From Amycolatopsis pretoriensis (GTDB taxonomy: Bacteria; Actinomycetota; Actinomycetes; Mycobacteriales; Pseudonocardiaceae), in the NCBI RefSeq assembly GCF_900107925.1, contig NZ_FNUJ01000003.1, positions 930,001 through 994,000 on the forward strand: 64,000 nucleotides of DNA. Reading direction: 5' to 3'. Under the pieces are notes generated by a model that made no database searches, had not been told where the DNA came from, and was given only the letters and a program-made list of their open reading frames with translations. The position numbers and the translations under genes are program-made. Every line of letters starts with the position of its first letter. Position 1 is the first letter of the stretch. Shown piece by piece: positions 34,112-44,400 of this stretch.

Positions 34112-36216
34112 TCGCCCGTCCCCAGCTCCGCGCCGGCCGTGCGCCACCAGTTCGCCTGGTCCTCGCTGTGGATCCCGTCGACGACCAGCGTCGCGCCGAC
34201 CTGGCGGACCAGCGGGACCAGCGCGCTCAGGAACGTCGAATCCGACCACGCCTGCCACTCCGCGAGCCGGCGGTCGACGCGGACGATGCCGACCGGCAGG
34301 TCCTCGACCGCGCGCAGATCGTCCGGGCCGAGCCCGAACTCGTCGAGCATGACGCAGACGCCGAGCGCGGCCAGCGCGGTGACGTTCTCGAGCACCCCGG
34401 GCACCTTCAGGGCACCGACCGGGACGCCGAGCATCAGCTGCTCCGGCGGCAGGGCGGTGTCCGAAAGCAACCGCGTCACGCGCGTGCCGAGCGCTTCGTC
34501 CGACATCTGGTGGCCGGTCAGCCGGGCGACCACCGGCAGCCGGGAACCCGTGCGGCGGCGCCACCACTCGCCCTGCCGGGCCGCCGCGCGCAGCAGCCAG
34601 TCCCCGAGCGGCAGCACCAGCCCGGTCGACTCGGCGAGCTCGGCGCAGCGTTCATGCGGCAGAGCCGGGCCGCCCGGCCGGTCCCAGTGCAGGCAAGCCT
34701 CGTACCCGGCGACCTCGCCGTCCGCCAGGCGCGCGAGCGGCCGGTAGCGCACGCCGATCTCGCCGTTCTCCCAAGCGCCGGCCATGCCCACGGCCAGCGC
34801 CTGCGTTCGCCGGTCTTCGGCGTCGGCGTCGCGGTCGAACATCTTCCACTGCCCGCGCCGCCGCACCTTGGCGCGCCGCAGCGTCTGGTCGGCCGCGCGC
34901 AGCAGCTCCGCCGGGTCGATGCTCTTGGCGGGCCGGTGGACCACGCCCGCGCTGGCCGACAGCGCGAGCCCGTGGCCGTCGACGAAGAACGGCTCGGCGA
35001 GCTCGTCGTTGATCGCGCGGACGATCGCGGCGATGTCCGGGGTCGTCGCGGAGTTCTCGACCAGGATGCCGAACTCGTCGGCGTGGAACCGCGCGATCAT
35101 CGCCTTTTCCCGCGCCATCACGGACTTCAGCCGCTGGGCGAAGTGCACCAGCAGCTGCTCGCCGACGCGGCGGCCGAGGCTGTTGCAGACCATGCCGAAC
35201 GCGTCGAGGTCGACGTGGAACAGCGTGACGCCGAACTCCGGGTCGGCGCGCCGCAGCGCCGCCTCGAGGTGGGTGCCGAAGTACTGGCGGTTCGGCAGCC
35301 CGGTCAGCACGTCGTGCAGGGCCTGGCGGCTCAGCTCGCCCTGCAGCAGCATCAGTTCGGTGCCGTCCTCGACCACGACGACGAAGTGGCCGGGCCGGTC
35401 TTCGGCGTCACGCAGCAGCGACGCGGTGAGCGAGATGCGGGCGACGTCGCCGTCCTTGCGCAGCAGCCGCTGGGACTGCCGGATCCGCTCCTTGCCGCCG
35501 CCGACCAGCTCCGTCATCGCCTCGCGCAGGACCTCGACGCTCTCGGGGTGCACGTGGTCGGCCAGCTGCGTCCCGGTCAGCTCGCCCGCCGCGTGGCCGA
35601 GCATCTCGGCGAGCGCGGCGTTCGCGCGCACGATCCGGCCGTCCAGGGCGACCAGCGCGATACCGCTCGCGGACGACGTCACGACCTCGTCGAACCGCGC
35701 CTCGCTCTGCTTCAGGTTCCACTGCGCGTCCCGCACCGCCTTGAGCAGCGACAGGTGCATGATCTCCTGCTGGTCCAGCACGCTTCGCTCGTGCGCGAGC
35801 AGGAACCCGCACGAGAGCGCGCCCAGCGCCACCACGATCCGCTCGGTGAAGGACTCCGCCGGCCGCAGTTCCGGCAGCGACGGCAACCCCTTCCCGAGGA
35901 CGTCGAGCGTGCACCGCAATCCGGGCTCGCCGACGTACCCGAGCCCCACCAGCCGCGTGCCGATCCGCTCGGCGGGCGCGGTGTCCGCGGACGTGCCCCG
36001 GAGGGATTCGACCAGCGTGTCAAGCATTCCGCGCAGTTCCTCGTCGAGGAGCTCACGGCTCAGCGAAACGACGGTGACGCCGCTGAGCAGGTAAGCCCAT
36101 TTCCGGGCGAGCACGGTCCGCGCGCGTTCCGGGTCCGGCCCCGCCGGCAGTTCCGGTCGTTCTTCGATCATCGGCATGTGCGGCGCCCGTTCAGCTCTTT
36201 CGGCCGATTCCGGCAT
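34066..36216 (-). CDS. PAS-GGDEF-EAL protein with degenerate catalytic motifs (probable c-di-GMP effector)
   Basis: A 716-residue cytoplasmic protein. An N-terminal helical region (about 25-170) resembles that of the Streptomyces CdgA-type proteins. A PAS domain follows (about 175-295), then GGDEF (about 305-440) and EAL (about 470-715). The GGDEF signature is replaced by HADEF (378-382). The EAL signature is EAC (506-508), and the later EAL catalytic region reads LDEFGLGPDDL and VDGIHSED where active enzymes have DDFGTG and AEGVET-like glutamates. Both catalytic activities are therefore doubtful, and nucleotide binding or sensing is more likely. A start at the ATG at 36177 is also possible, which would remove the overlap with the upstream methyltransferase. 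Confidence 0.88.
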   Translation of the reverse strand: MPESAERAERAPHMPMIEERPELPAGPDPERARTVLARKWAYLLSGVTVVSLSRELLDEELRGMLDTLVESLRGTSADTAPAERIGTRLVGLGYVGEPGLRCTLDVLGKGLPSLPELRPAESFTERIVVALGALSCGFLLAHERSVLDQQEIMHLSLLKAVRDAQWNLKQSEARFDEVVTSSASGIALVALDGRIVRANAALAEMLGHAAGELTGTQLADHVHPESVEVLREAMTELVGGGKERIRQSQRLLRKDGDVARISLTASLLRDAEDRPGHFVVVVEDGTELMLLQGELSRQALHDVLTGLPNRQYFGTHLEAALRRADPEFGVTLFHVDLDAFGMVCNSLGRRVGEQLLVHFAQRLKSVMAREKAMIARFHADEFGILVENSATTPDIAAIVRAINDELAEPFFVDGHGLALSASAGVVHRPAKSIDPAELLRAADQTLRRAKVRRRGQWKMFDRDADAEDRRTQALAVGMAGAWENGEIGVRYRPLARLADGEVAGYEACLHWDRPGGPALPHERCAELAESTGLVLPLGDWLLRAAARQGEWWRRRTGSRLPVVARLTGHQMSDEALGTRVTRLLSDTALPPEQLMLGVPVGALKVPGVLENVTALAALGVCVMLDEFGLGPDDLRAVEDLPVGIVRVDRRLAEWQAWSDSTFLSALVPLVRQVGATLVVDGIHSEDQANWWRTAGAELGTGDYFGVARAPGELAFV

Positions 36217-37009
36217 AGACCAGCATGTTCATCTCGGCCGCCGCGGAGATGTCCGCCGGGCCCGACGGCCGCCATTCGCCGCAGCCGACGAGCCCCGGTT
36301 CGACGATTTCGAAACCGGCGAAAAGTTCGGCCACCTGGCTGTGCGTTCGCAGGGTCACCTGATCGGGACTGCGGCTTTCTTTGATCACGTCCGTCGCTTC
36401 TTCGAGGTTTTCGCCCTGGTGGTCGCCGGTGACGTGGGTCAGCGCGAGAAAACTGCCCGGCGCCAGCGCCGAACCGTACCGCCCCACGAGGTCGAGCGGC
36501 CCGGATTCGTCCGGGACCCAGTGCAACATCAACAGCATCAGCAGCCCGACCGGCTTTTCGAGCTCGAGCAGCCCGCGCACCTGCGGCGACTCGAGGATCT
36601 TCTCCGGATCCCGCATGTCGGCCTGCACGATCGCCGCGCGGTCGTTGCCCGCCAGGATGAGTTCGCTGTGCGCGACCGCCACCGGATCGCGGTCGACGTA
36701 CACCACGCGGCACTCCGGGTCCTGCTCCTGCGCGACCTCGTGGACGTTCGCCACCGTCGGGATCCCGGAACCGATGTCGAGGAACTGGCGGATCCCGCGG
36801 GCCGTCATGAACCGCACCGCGCGCCCGAGAAACGCGCGGTTCACGCGCGCCGCGTCGCGCAAACCGGGCATCGCGTGTTCGATCTGCTCGCCGACCGCGC
36901 GATCGACGGCGAAGTTGTGCCCGCCGCCGAGCATGAAGTCGTAAGTGCGGGCGATGCTGGGCACGGAGATATCGACACCCGGTGGAACCCATTCCGGTGA
37001 TCGTGTCAC
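36191..37009 (-). CDS. SAM-dependent methyltransferase, DUF574/Methyltransf_19 family
   Basis: A 272-residue member of the actinomycete-specific S-adenosyl methyltransferase family (PF04672). The family start is recognised in ISVPSIARTYDFMLGGGHNFAVDRAV (residues 14-39). SAM-binding region: RQFLDIGSGIPTVANVHEVA (about 77-96), then VVYVDRDPVAVAHSEL and QADMRDPEKIL. GTG at 37009 is chosen because GAGAAGG lies 7 nt before it. Large paralogous sets of these genes occur in Streptomyces and Amycolatopsis, with unknown substrates. It overlaps the following GGDEF-EAL gene slightly and is divergent from a P450. Confidence 0.87.
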   Translation of the reverse strand: MTRSPEWVPPGVDISVPSIARTYDFMLGGGHNFAVDRAVGEQIEHAMPGLRDAARVNRAFLGRAVRFMTARGIRQFLDIGSGIPTVANVHEVAQEQDPECRVVYVDRDPVAVAHSELILAGNDRAAIVQADMRDPEKILESPQVRGLLELEKPVGLLMLLMLHWVPDESGPLDLVGRYGSALAPGSFLALTHVTGDHQGENLEEATDVIKESRSPDQVTLRTHSQVAELFAGFEIVEPGLVGCGEWRPSGPADISAAAEMNMLVYAGIGRKS

Positions 37010-37189
37010 GAGAAACACCTTCTCAGCCGCGTCGGACCGGAAAGAGCTTAGCGATTCCCGAACGGCCGGTGACTGCGCCATCCGCGTGAGGGCACACCAC
37101 CCGATCGGGCACTGTCCCGTTCGGCCGGACGCGCCTACCGTAGGCCGTCTCCTTGGGAAATCCACACAATGGCGTAACGAGGAGTCCGC

Positions 37190-38494
37190 ATGACCGCCCC
37201 GGAAGCCCCGGGCCGGTGGCCTTTTCTCGGGCACACTCCGGCACTGCTGCGGCGACGCTTCGCGTTCACCGATTCCCTGCACGAACACGGAGAAATCGTC
37301 AAACTCCACCTCGGCCCGATGCCCGCCTACTTCGTCACCAGCCCGCGGCTGGCCCACGAAGTGCTGGTCACGGCGGGCCCGAAGTTCCGCAAGGGCGTCA
37401 TGTTCGACAAGTTCAAGCCGTTCGTCGGAAATGGCTTGGTGCTTTCGAACGGTGACTTCCACCGCCGGCAGCGACGGCTGATGCAGCCGGCGTTCCACCG
37501 CGACCGCTTGGCCGCGTACGCCGAAACCATGCGGCGCGCGGCGACCGAGCTGGGCGACTCGTGGCGGCCCGGCGAAGTGCGTCCGCTCGACGAAGACCTG
37601 CAAGGACTCGCGGTGACGATCGTCGGCGAAGCCTTGTTCCACACGGAAATCGGGAAACAGGCGGTCGACGAAGCGCGGCGGTCCATTTACCTGATCATCC
37701 AGCAGGGGATGATTCGCGCGTTGTCGCCGAAGTTCGTCGAAAACCTGCCGGTGCCCGGCAACCGGCGGTTCGACGAAGCGATCGAGCGGATGCGGGGAAT
37801 CGTCGTCGACGTGATCCGCGACTGGCGCACCGAAAGCGTGGACCACGGCGACCTGCTGTCGACGCTCCTGCTGGCCGGCATGACCGACGAGCAGGCCCGC
37901 GACGAGGTGCTCACGCTCCTCACCGCCGGCATCGAGACGACCGCGCTCGCGCTGGCGTGGACGTTCCACGAGCTCGGCCGGCACGCGGACGTGGAAGCCC
38001 GGGTGCACGCCGAGGTCGACGAGGTGCTGGGCGGGCGTCCGGTCACCGTCGACGACCTGCCGCGGCTGACCTACGTCCGGCAGGTGGTCGACGAGGTCCT
38101 GCGCTGCTACCCGCTGTGGATGCTGATGCGCCGGACGCTGGAAGAGGTCGACCTCGGCGGCACGCGGATCCCGGCGGGCGCCGAGGTGATCGTCAGCCCG
38201 CACGCCCTGCACCACGACCCCGCGTCGTTCCCCGACCCGGACCGGTTCGACCCCGGCCGCTGGGAGCCGGAGCGGGCGGCGCGGCTGCCCAAGGGCGCGT
38301 TCATCCCGTTCGGCGCCGGCAACCGGCAGTGCATCGGGAACCGCTTCGCCCAGAACGAAATCGTCATCACGGTGGCCACGGTGGCCGCGCGCTGGCGGCT
38401 GGTCCCGCTCCCGGGCCGGCCGGTGCGCGTCAAGTTCACCTCCGCCGCCTACCCGGACAGCCTGCCGATGACGGCTGTCCCCCGTCACCAGTAG
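37190..38494 (+). CDS. Cytochrome P450 (class related to terpene hydroxylases)
   Basis: A 434-residue P450. The oxygen-activation motif in helix I is LTAGIETTALA (about 244-254). The ExxR motif is EVLR (about 301-304). The haem loop is FIPFGAGNRQCIGNRFA with the thiolate at Cys381. The overall style (PGRWPFLGHTPALLR start and ERF-type HALHHDPASFPDPDRFDPGRW) resembles the CYP4-like actinobacterial P450s such as epi-isozizaene and pentalenene oxygenases. No terpene cyclase is nearby, so the substrate is open. The alpha/beta hydrolase gene follows 13 bases later with a good ribosome-binding site, making an operon. Confidence 0.9.
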   Translation: MTAPEAPGRWPFLGHTPALLRRRFAFTDSLHEHGEIVKLHLGPMPAYFVTSPRLAHEVLVTAGPKFRKGVMFDKFKPFVGNGLVLSNGDFHRRQRRLMQPAFHRDRLAAYAETMRRAATELGDSWRPGEVRPLDEDLQGLAVTIVGEALFHTEIGKQAVDEARRSIYLIIQQGMIRALSPKFVENLPVPGNRRFDEAIERMRGIVVDVIRDWRTESVDHGDLLSTLLLAGMTDEQARDEVLTLLTAGIETTALALAWTFHELGRHADVEARVHAEVDEVLGGRPVTVDDLPRLTYVRQVVDEVLRCYPLWMLMRRTLEEVDLGGTRIPAGAEVIVSPHALHHDPASFPDPDRFDPGRWEPERAARLPKGAFIPFGAGNRQCIGNRFAQNEIVITVATVAARWRLVPLPGRPVRVKFTSAAYPDSLPMTAVPRHQ

Positions 38495-38507
38495 GAGGAC
38501 TTTCCCC

Positions 38508-39485
38508 GTGCTACGCCGAATTTGCGCTGTCTTCGTGCTGTTCGCGGCCACGCTGTGCGTGCCCGCCCCGGCTTACGCGACGACGTGCGAAGACCTGTAC
38601 GTCCCGGTCACGGTGGCCCTCCTGCCGCAGACGATGCACGGCCGCCTGTGCGCTCCGCCCGGGGCGAAGACGGTGGTGGTCCTCGTCCCCGGCGGCACGT
38701 ACAACGCGTCCTATTGGGACATCGGCTACACGCCGGAGATCCGGTCGTTCCGGCTGGCGACGAACAACGCGGGGATCGCGACGCTCGCGCTCGACCGCCT
38801 CGGCACCGGGCAGAGCTCGAAGCCGCTGAGCACGCTGCTGAGCGCGTCGGTCCAGGCGACGGCGGCGCACCAGGTGGTCCAGGCGGTGCGTCCGCGGTTC
38901 GCGAAGGTGGTGATCGGCGGCCACTCGATCGGCTCGGCGATGGCGATGATCGAGGCCGGCCGCTACCGCGACGTCGACGGCGTGCTCGTCACCGGGATGA
39001 CGCACCGGATGAACCTGGTCTCGGTGATCCCCACGCTGGCGCAGATGCACCCGGCCCCGCTGGACCCGGCGACGCCGGGCCGCGACGCGGGCTACCTGAC
39101 GACCGACCCGGGCACCCGCTACGCGGCGTTTCACACCCCGGGGCCGATCGACGACGCCGCGCTCGCCTACGACGAGTCCACAAAGGACGTTTTCGCGGCG
39201 ACCGAGGCGGTGGACAGCCTGACGTTGACGACGGTGGTCATCCCGGCGTCGCGCCAGATCACGGCCCCGGTCCTGCTGGTGGTCGGCGACGACCCGAACT
39301 TCTGCGGGCTGCTGGGCAGCGACTGCTCGTCACCCGCGGCCCTGCGGGCGTCCGAAGCGCCGTTCTTCGGGACGTCGAACCTGCAGACGTACATCCTCGA
39401 CGGCTACGGCCACGCGATCAACTACGCCCCGACCGCGCCGCGCTACTTCGGCGTGGTGGGAAACTGGCTGAAAACCCTGCCGTAA
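38508..39485 (+). CDS. Secreted alpha/beta hydrolase
   Basis: A 325-residue exported hydrolase. The GTG at 38508 follows AGGAGG by 9 nt and starts a signal peptide (LRRICAVFVLFAATLCVPAPAYA, cleavage about residue 24). The mature protein has an alpha/beta-hydrolase fold: oxyanion region VVVLVPGGTYNASYWD, nucleophile elbow GGHSIGSAMA (about 143-152), the acid in VVGDDPNF, and the histidine in GYGHAINY. Three or more cysteines suggest disulphides in the exported protein. Co-transcription with the P450 hints at a shared pathway, but the substrate is unknown. Confidence 0.85.
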   Translation: MLRRICAVFVLFAATLCVPAPAYATTCEDLYVPVTVALLPQTMHGRLCAPPGAKTVVVLVPGGTYNASYWDIGYTPEIRSFRLATNNAGIATLALDRLGTGQSSKPLSTLLSASVQATAAHQVVQAVRPRFAKVVIGGHSIGSAMAMIEAGRYRDVDGVLVTGMTHRMNLVSVIPTLAQMHPAPLDPATPGRDAGYLTTDPGTRYAAFHTPGPIDDAALAYDESTKDVFAATEAVDSLTLTTVVIPASRQITAPVLLVVGDDPNFCGLLGSDCSSPAALRASEAPFFGTSNLQTYILDGYGHAINYAPTAPRYFGVVGNWLKTLP

Positions 39486-39535
39486 CGGTAGATCGGACGG
39501 GCGCGACCCTCATTCGGCGATGAGGGGAGCCCGCC

Positions 39536-40174
39536 ATGCCCGACTACGCCGACCAACACGGCCTCTTGGACGAATGCGTCCGCGGCGAACACCGCGACGA
39601 GTCGTTGACGGCCTTGAGGTACTACTTCGACGGCTGCACGGGCCGCTGGTTCGAGCGCTACGCCGGCGGCGGCGACGAGCCGTCGGTCGCCAACACGGTG
39701 ACCGAAGCGGACGTCCTGGCGCTCAACTTCCTGAGCATCACCAGCCTGGCGAACGTGGCCATCGACGCGACGATGACGTACGCGCTCCGGATCCGGGAAC
39801 TGCTGGAGCAGATCCCCCCGGACGTCCCGATGCACGAGGCCCCGTGGTCGACGTACGAGGAGGGGGCGCCGGCGTACCGCCTGTGGGAGCTGTTCAGGCA
39901 GTGCGGCGGCAACCACCGCCCGGTGACGGCGTCCAAGCTGCTGGCCCGCAAGCGCCCCCACCTGACCCCGGCGTACGACAGCCAGGTCCGCACGATCCTC
40001 AAGGCCCCGGCCAGCCCGTGGCGCTGCCTGTGGAGCTGGTTCGCCACGGACGGGACGAGGGTGCGGGCACTGGAGGAGCTGCGGAAGGAGGCGGGCGGCA
40101 TCGACGACATCAGCCTGCTGAGATGCCTGGACGTCGTCCTGTGGATGCGCGCCCGCCGCGGGGTCACCAGGTGA
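39536..40174 (+). CDS. Hypothetical protein (DUF6308-like)
   Basis: A 212-residue soluble protein with no membrane segment. It resembles the actinobacterial DUF6308 family, with the conserved pattern YFDGCTGRWFERYAGGGD, EADVLALNFLS, ARKRPHLTPAYDSQV and a C-terminal RCLDVVLWMRA. The function is unknown. The ATG at 39536 follows a GAGGGGAG ribosome-binding site. Its end overlaps the convergent P450 gene by 11 bases. Confidence 0.75.
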   Translation: MPDYADQHGLLDECVRGEHRDESLTALRYYFDGCTGRWFERYAGGGDEPSVANTVTEADVLALNFLSITSLANVAIDATMTYALRIRELLEQIPPDVPMHEAPWSTYEEGAPAYRLWELFRQCGGNHRPVTASKLLARKRPHLTPAYDSQVRTILKAPASPWRCLWSWFATDGTRVRALEELRKEAGGIDDISLLRCLDVVLWMRARRGVTR

Positions 40175-41366
40175 CCGGCAGCTCGTGCACCCCGTAGATG
40201 TTCATGTCGGTCCGCAGCTTCACCTCGTCCGCCGCCACGGCGAGCCGCAAGGTCGGGAACCGCCGGAGCAACCCCTCGAACCCGGCCCGCATCTCGATCC
40301 GCGCCAGCTGCTGCCCGAGACACTGGTGGACCCCGTGCCCGAAGGACAGCAACCCCCGGGCGTTGCGCCGGAAGTCCAAGGCATCCGGATCGGAGAACCG
40401 CGAAGGGTCCCGGTTGGCGGCCAGCAGCGACACGACCACTGTCGAGCCCTTCAGGATCGTTTCACCCCCAAGCGAAAGGTCCTCCGTCGCGTAGCGGAAG
40501 AAGATGTCGGCCACCGACAGGTACCGCAGCAACTCCTCCACCGCCCCGGGCAGCAGCGAAGGCTCCTCTCGCAGCGAAGCGAGCTCAGCCGGGTGCTCCA
40601 GCAGCGCGAACGTCCCCAGGGACAGCATGTTGGCCGTCGTCTCGTGGCCGGCGATCAGCAGCAGGAACGCGGCCCCCGTCAGCTCCTCGATCGTCAGGTC
40701 CTCGTGCCGGGCCAGGTCGGACAGGATGTCTTCCGTCGGCGCAGAACGCTTCCGGGTGACCAATTCGGACAGATACGTGTTCAGCGCGAGGTACGCGCCC
40801 ATCTTCTCCTCGAGCGCCTGGTCGCGGACCATGAACTGCGCCGAGTTCGCCTGGAAGTCGCCGCGGTCCTCGTACGGGACGCCGAGCAGTTCGCAGATCA
40901 CCAGCGACGGCACCGGCAGCGCGAACTCCGCCACCAGGTCGACCGGCGGAGCCAAGCGCGAAAGGTGGTCCAGCTGCTGCTCGACGACCTCGGCGACGCG
41001 CTCCTCCAGCTGGTTCATCCGCTTGACGGTGAACGCGCCGGTCAGGCGCTTGCGCAGCCGGCCGTGGTCCGGCGGGTCCATCGCGATGAACATGCCCGGC
41101 AGCTGCGGGGACGGCTTGGTCGCGACGGGCATGCCGGGCGTCTCGTACGGCACGTGGACGACGTCGAGGTCCAGCCGCGAGCTGAACCGCGTGTCGGCCA
41201 TCATCTGGCGCACCGCTTCGTAGCCGGTGACGAGCCAGCCCTCGTGCCCGTCCGGGAAGACCATCGGGCTGACCGGTCGCACCGAGCGCAGCCGGGTGAT
41301 CTCGCGGGGCGGGTCGAAGGGGCCCGCGTCGCGCTCCATCGGCAGCCCCTGCGGGATGTCGCTCAT
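40164..41366 (-). CDS. Cytochrome P450 (CYP105/107-like)
   Basis: A 400-residue soluble class I P450. Motifs: the helix-C substrate region FIAMDPPDHGRLRKRLTGAFTVKRM (about 90-114), helix I LLIAGHETTANML (about 229-241), ExxR in EELLRY, and haem loop LLSFGHGVHQCLGQQLARIE with the ligand Cys349. This layout is typical of P450s that hydroxylate macrolides and other actinomycete metabolites. The start is the ATG at 41366 behind AAAGGA. Two copies of a SARP-type heptamer (41415-41432) lie 49 bases upstream, pointing to activation by the divergent SARP regulator. Confidence 0.92.
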   Translation of the reverse strand: MSDIPQGLPMERDAGPFDPPREITRLRSVRPVSPMVFPDGHEGWLVTGYEAVRQMMADTRFSSRLDLDVVHVPYETPGMPVATKPSPQLPGMFIAMDPPDHGRLRKRLTGAFTVKRMNQLEERVAEVVEQQLDHLSRLAPPVDLVAEFALPVPSLVICELLGVPYEDRGDFQANSAQFMVRDQALEEKMGAYLALNTYLSELVTRKRSAPTEDILSDLARHEDLTIEELTGAAFLLLIAGHETTANMLSLGTFALLEHPAELASLREEPSLLPGAVEELLRYLSVADIFFRYATEDLSLGGETILKGSTVVVSLLAANRDPSRFSDPDALDFRRNARGLLSFGHGVHQCLGQQLARIEMRAGFEGLLRRFPTLRLAVAADEVKLRTDMNIYGVHELPVTW

Positions 41367-41414
41367 CGGAGGTCCTTTCGTGGTGGTTGTGCCGACCACC
41401 ATCGCCGCCGGGCC

Positions 41415-41432
41415 TGACACGGCGCTGACACG
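41415..41432 (-). promoter_or_regulatory. SARP-type direct-repeat binding site upstream of the P450 gene
   Basis: On the plus strand TGACACG occurs at 41415-41421 and 41426-41432, an exact repeat with an 11-bp period, as required for SARP binding on one face of DNA. Read toward the P450 gene the heptamer is CGTGTCA, the same orientation as in front of the ABC exporter. Confidence 0.6.
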
Positions 41433-41458
41433 GACCGGCCACCACCGCCGCGCGTGGC

Positions 41459-44400
41459 ATGATCGGCCGGGTGCACATCGGGTTACTGGGGTCCTTCGAA
41501 GTCCGCGCGGACGACGGCGTCGTCGCCGACGTCCCGGGCGCCCGCCTGCGCGGACTGCTGATCGCCCTCGCGCTGGAGCCGGGACGGGTGGTCCCGAAGG
41601 CGACGCTCGTCGACTGGATCTGGGGCGAGCAGCCGCCGGCCGACGCCGCGAACGCGTTGCAGCGCTTGGTTTCCCGGCTGCGGAAGGTCCTGCCCGAGGG
41701 CGCGGTCGAGGGCCGCCCGGCCGGCTACCGGCTGGTGGTAGACCCCGACGCCGTCGACGCCGTGCGGTTCGAACGGCTCGTCGCCCAGGCCGGCGACGAC
41801 GTCCGGCAGCTGCGGGAAGCGCTGGCCTTGTGGCGCGGCGCGGCCATGCAGGACGTCGGCCTGACCGAAAGCGCCGCGTTCGACGCCGCGGTCACCCGGC
41901 TCGAAGGACTCCGGCTGGCCGCCCTCGAGGACCGGTTCGACGCGGAAACCGAGTTCGGCCAGGGCGTCGTCACCGAACTCACCGACCTGGTGGCCGCGCA
42001 CCCGGCCCGGGAGCGGCTCGTCGGCGCGTTGATGCGCGGCCTGGTCGCGACCGGCCGGGACACCGAGGCCCTGCGCGTCTACGAGCGCACGCGCGAGACG
42101 CTGGCCGACGAACTGGGCGTCGACCCGTCGCCGGAGCTGGCCGCACTGCACGTCGCGCTGCTGCGCGGCGAGCTGACCCGGCGCGAAGAGCCCCGCAAGA
42201 CGAACCTGCGCGCCGAGCTGACCAGTTACGTCGGCAAGGACGACGACGTCGTCGCCGTCCGCGGGCTCGTCACCGGGCACCGGCTCACCACGCTGGTCGG
42301 ACCGGGCGGCTCGGGCAAGACCCGGCTGGCCACCGAGACGGCCCGCACGCTGCTCGGCGACGTGCCGGACGGCGTCTGGCTGGTGGAGCTCGCGCCGACC
42401 GAGGGCGACGTCGCCCAGGCGACGCTCGCCGCGCTCAAGCTGCGCGACGCCCTGCTCGGCGACGCGCCGGAACGCGAACCCACCGACCGCGTCATCGCCG
42501 CGCTGCAGGACCGCGACCTGGTGCTGGTCCTGGACAACTGCGAGCACGTCATCGAGTCCGCGGCGGCCTTCGCCCACCGGGTGCTCGGCGAGTGCCGCCG
42601 GTTGCGCATCCTCGCGACGAGCCGCGAGCCCCTCGGCATCACCGGCGAGGCGTTGTGGCCGGTCGCCCCGCTCGTCCTGCCGGCCGAGGACGCCGACCCC
42701 GCGAAGATCGAGGAAGCGCCGGCCGTCCAGCTGCTGCGCGACCGGGCCGGCGCGGTGCGCAAGGACTTCGTGGCCGACGCCCCGACGCTGGCCCGCGTCT
42801 GTCGCGCGCTGGACGGGATGCCGCTGGCCATCGAGCTCGCCGCGGCCCGGCTGCGCACGATGTCGCTCGAGCAGCTCGCCAACCGGCTCGACGACCGGTT
42901 CCGCCTGCTGACCGGGGGCAGCCGCACCGCGCTGCCGCGGCACCGCACGCTGCGCGCGGTGATCGACTGGAGCTGGGAACTGCTGTCCGACTCCGAACGC
43001 GCCGTGCTGTGCCGGCTCTCGGTGTTCGCCGGCGGGGCGAGCCTGGAGGCGGCCGAGCGGGTCTGCGGGACCGACACCGCCGAGGAGATCCTGACCGCGC
43101 TGGCCGAGAAGTCGCTGGTGGTCAGCGAAGGCGACGAAGCGCCGCGCTACCGGATGCTCGGCACGATCAAGGAGTACGCCGAGCAGCGGCTCGCCGAAGC
43201 GGGCGACACCGATTCGGCGCGGCAGGCGCACCTCGCGCACTTCACCGAGCTCGCCGAAACCGCGGAGCCCCATCTCAGGCGGGCCGACCAGCTGAAGTGG
43301 CTGGCCACCCTCGACGCCGAGCACGACAACATCGCCGCCGCGATGCGCGGTGCGCTGGCCGCGGGCGACGCGCCCGGCGCGATGCGGCTCGCGGCGGGCG
43401 CCGGCTGGTACTGGTGGCTCGCCGGGCACAAGTTCGAAGGCAACGAACTGCTGATGGCGGCCACCGCCGTCCCGGGCGAAGTTGCCGACGAGACGCGGGC
43501 GACGGTCTACGCGTTCGTCACGGGGTTCCTCACCGCGGGCCGCGAAAGCGACCAGAACCAGGCGGCCGAGTGGATCCACCAGGTGTACGAGATCGCCGCG
43601 CGGCTCCCGCACCCGCACCCGGCGGTGTCGCTCGTCGCCGCGCTGGAACGCATGGTGCAGGCGTCGGAGGCGTTCGCGTCCGCGTGGGAACCGCTGATCA
43701 CCGACGAAGACCCCTGGGTCCGCGCGCTGGCGCGGTTGCAGCTGGGCAAGATGCGGATCCAGCTCGGCCGGGACGGCCAGGACGCGGAGACGTACATCGA
43801 GACGGCGCTGGCCGAGTTCCGCGCGCTCGGCGAGCGGTGGGGCACTTCGTTCGCCCAGACGGAGCTGGCCGACCTCATGGCCATGCGCGGCGACTTCGCC
43901 GGGGCGTCCGGGCACTACGAAGCCGCGGTCGCGATCGTCGCCGAGGTCGGCGCCGTCGAGGACGTCGTGCGGATGCGGGCGCGGCAGGCCCAGCTGTACT
44001 GGCTGGCCGGGGACGAGGAGGCGAGCGCGACCGCCATCGCGGAGGCGCAGCGGTACGCGGAACGGGTCGCGTGGCCGGAGGCGCTGACCGAGCTGGCCCT
44101 GTCGAAAGCGGAGCTCGCCCGCTGGAGCGGCGACCCCGCGCAGGCCCGCCGCCAGCTCGACGTCGCGACGGCGATGCTGGGCACGGCGGCCGAGCGGGCC
44201 CAGGTCCGCGCGGTGATCCACGACCTGCTCGGCTACCTCGCCGAAGATCCCGCCGAGGCCCGCGAGCACCGGGCCGAGGCGTTGGCGGCGGCGGCCGAGG
44301 TGGGCCACCCGCCCCTGACCGCGCAGGTCCTCGTCGGGATCGCGGACCTGGCGCTGCGGCGAGAAGAACACGAGCAGGCCGCGCGGCTGCTGGCGGCGAG

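Noticed and set aside
33400-36384. Plus-strand open frame of 994 codons opposite the GGDEF-EAL gene
   Set aside because: Histidine/arginine-rich low-complexity translation; the minus-strand product has recognisable PAS, GGDEF and EAL domains.
37010-38551. Upstream extension of the DUF574 methyltransferase frame opposite the P450
   Set aside because: The methyltransferase family start follows the GTG at 37009 with a good ribosome-binding site; the rest is antisense to the P450.
41483-44371. Minus-strand open frame of 962 codons opposite the SARP gene
   Set aside because: Shadow of the SARP gene, whose own frame has all domains.
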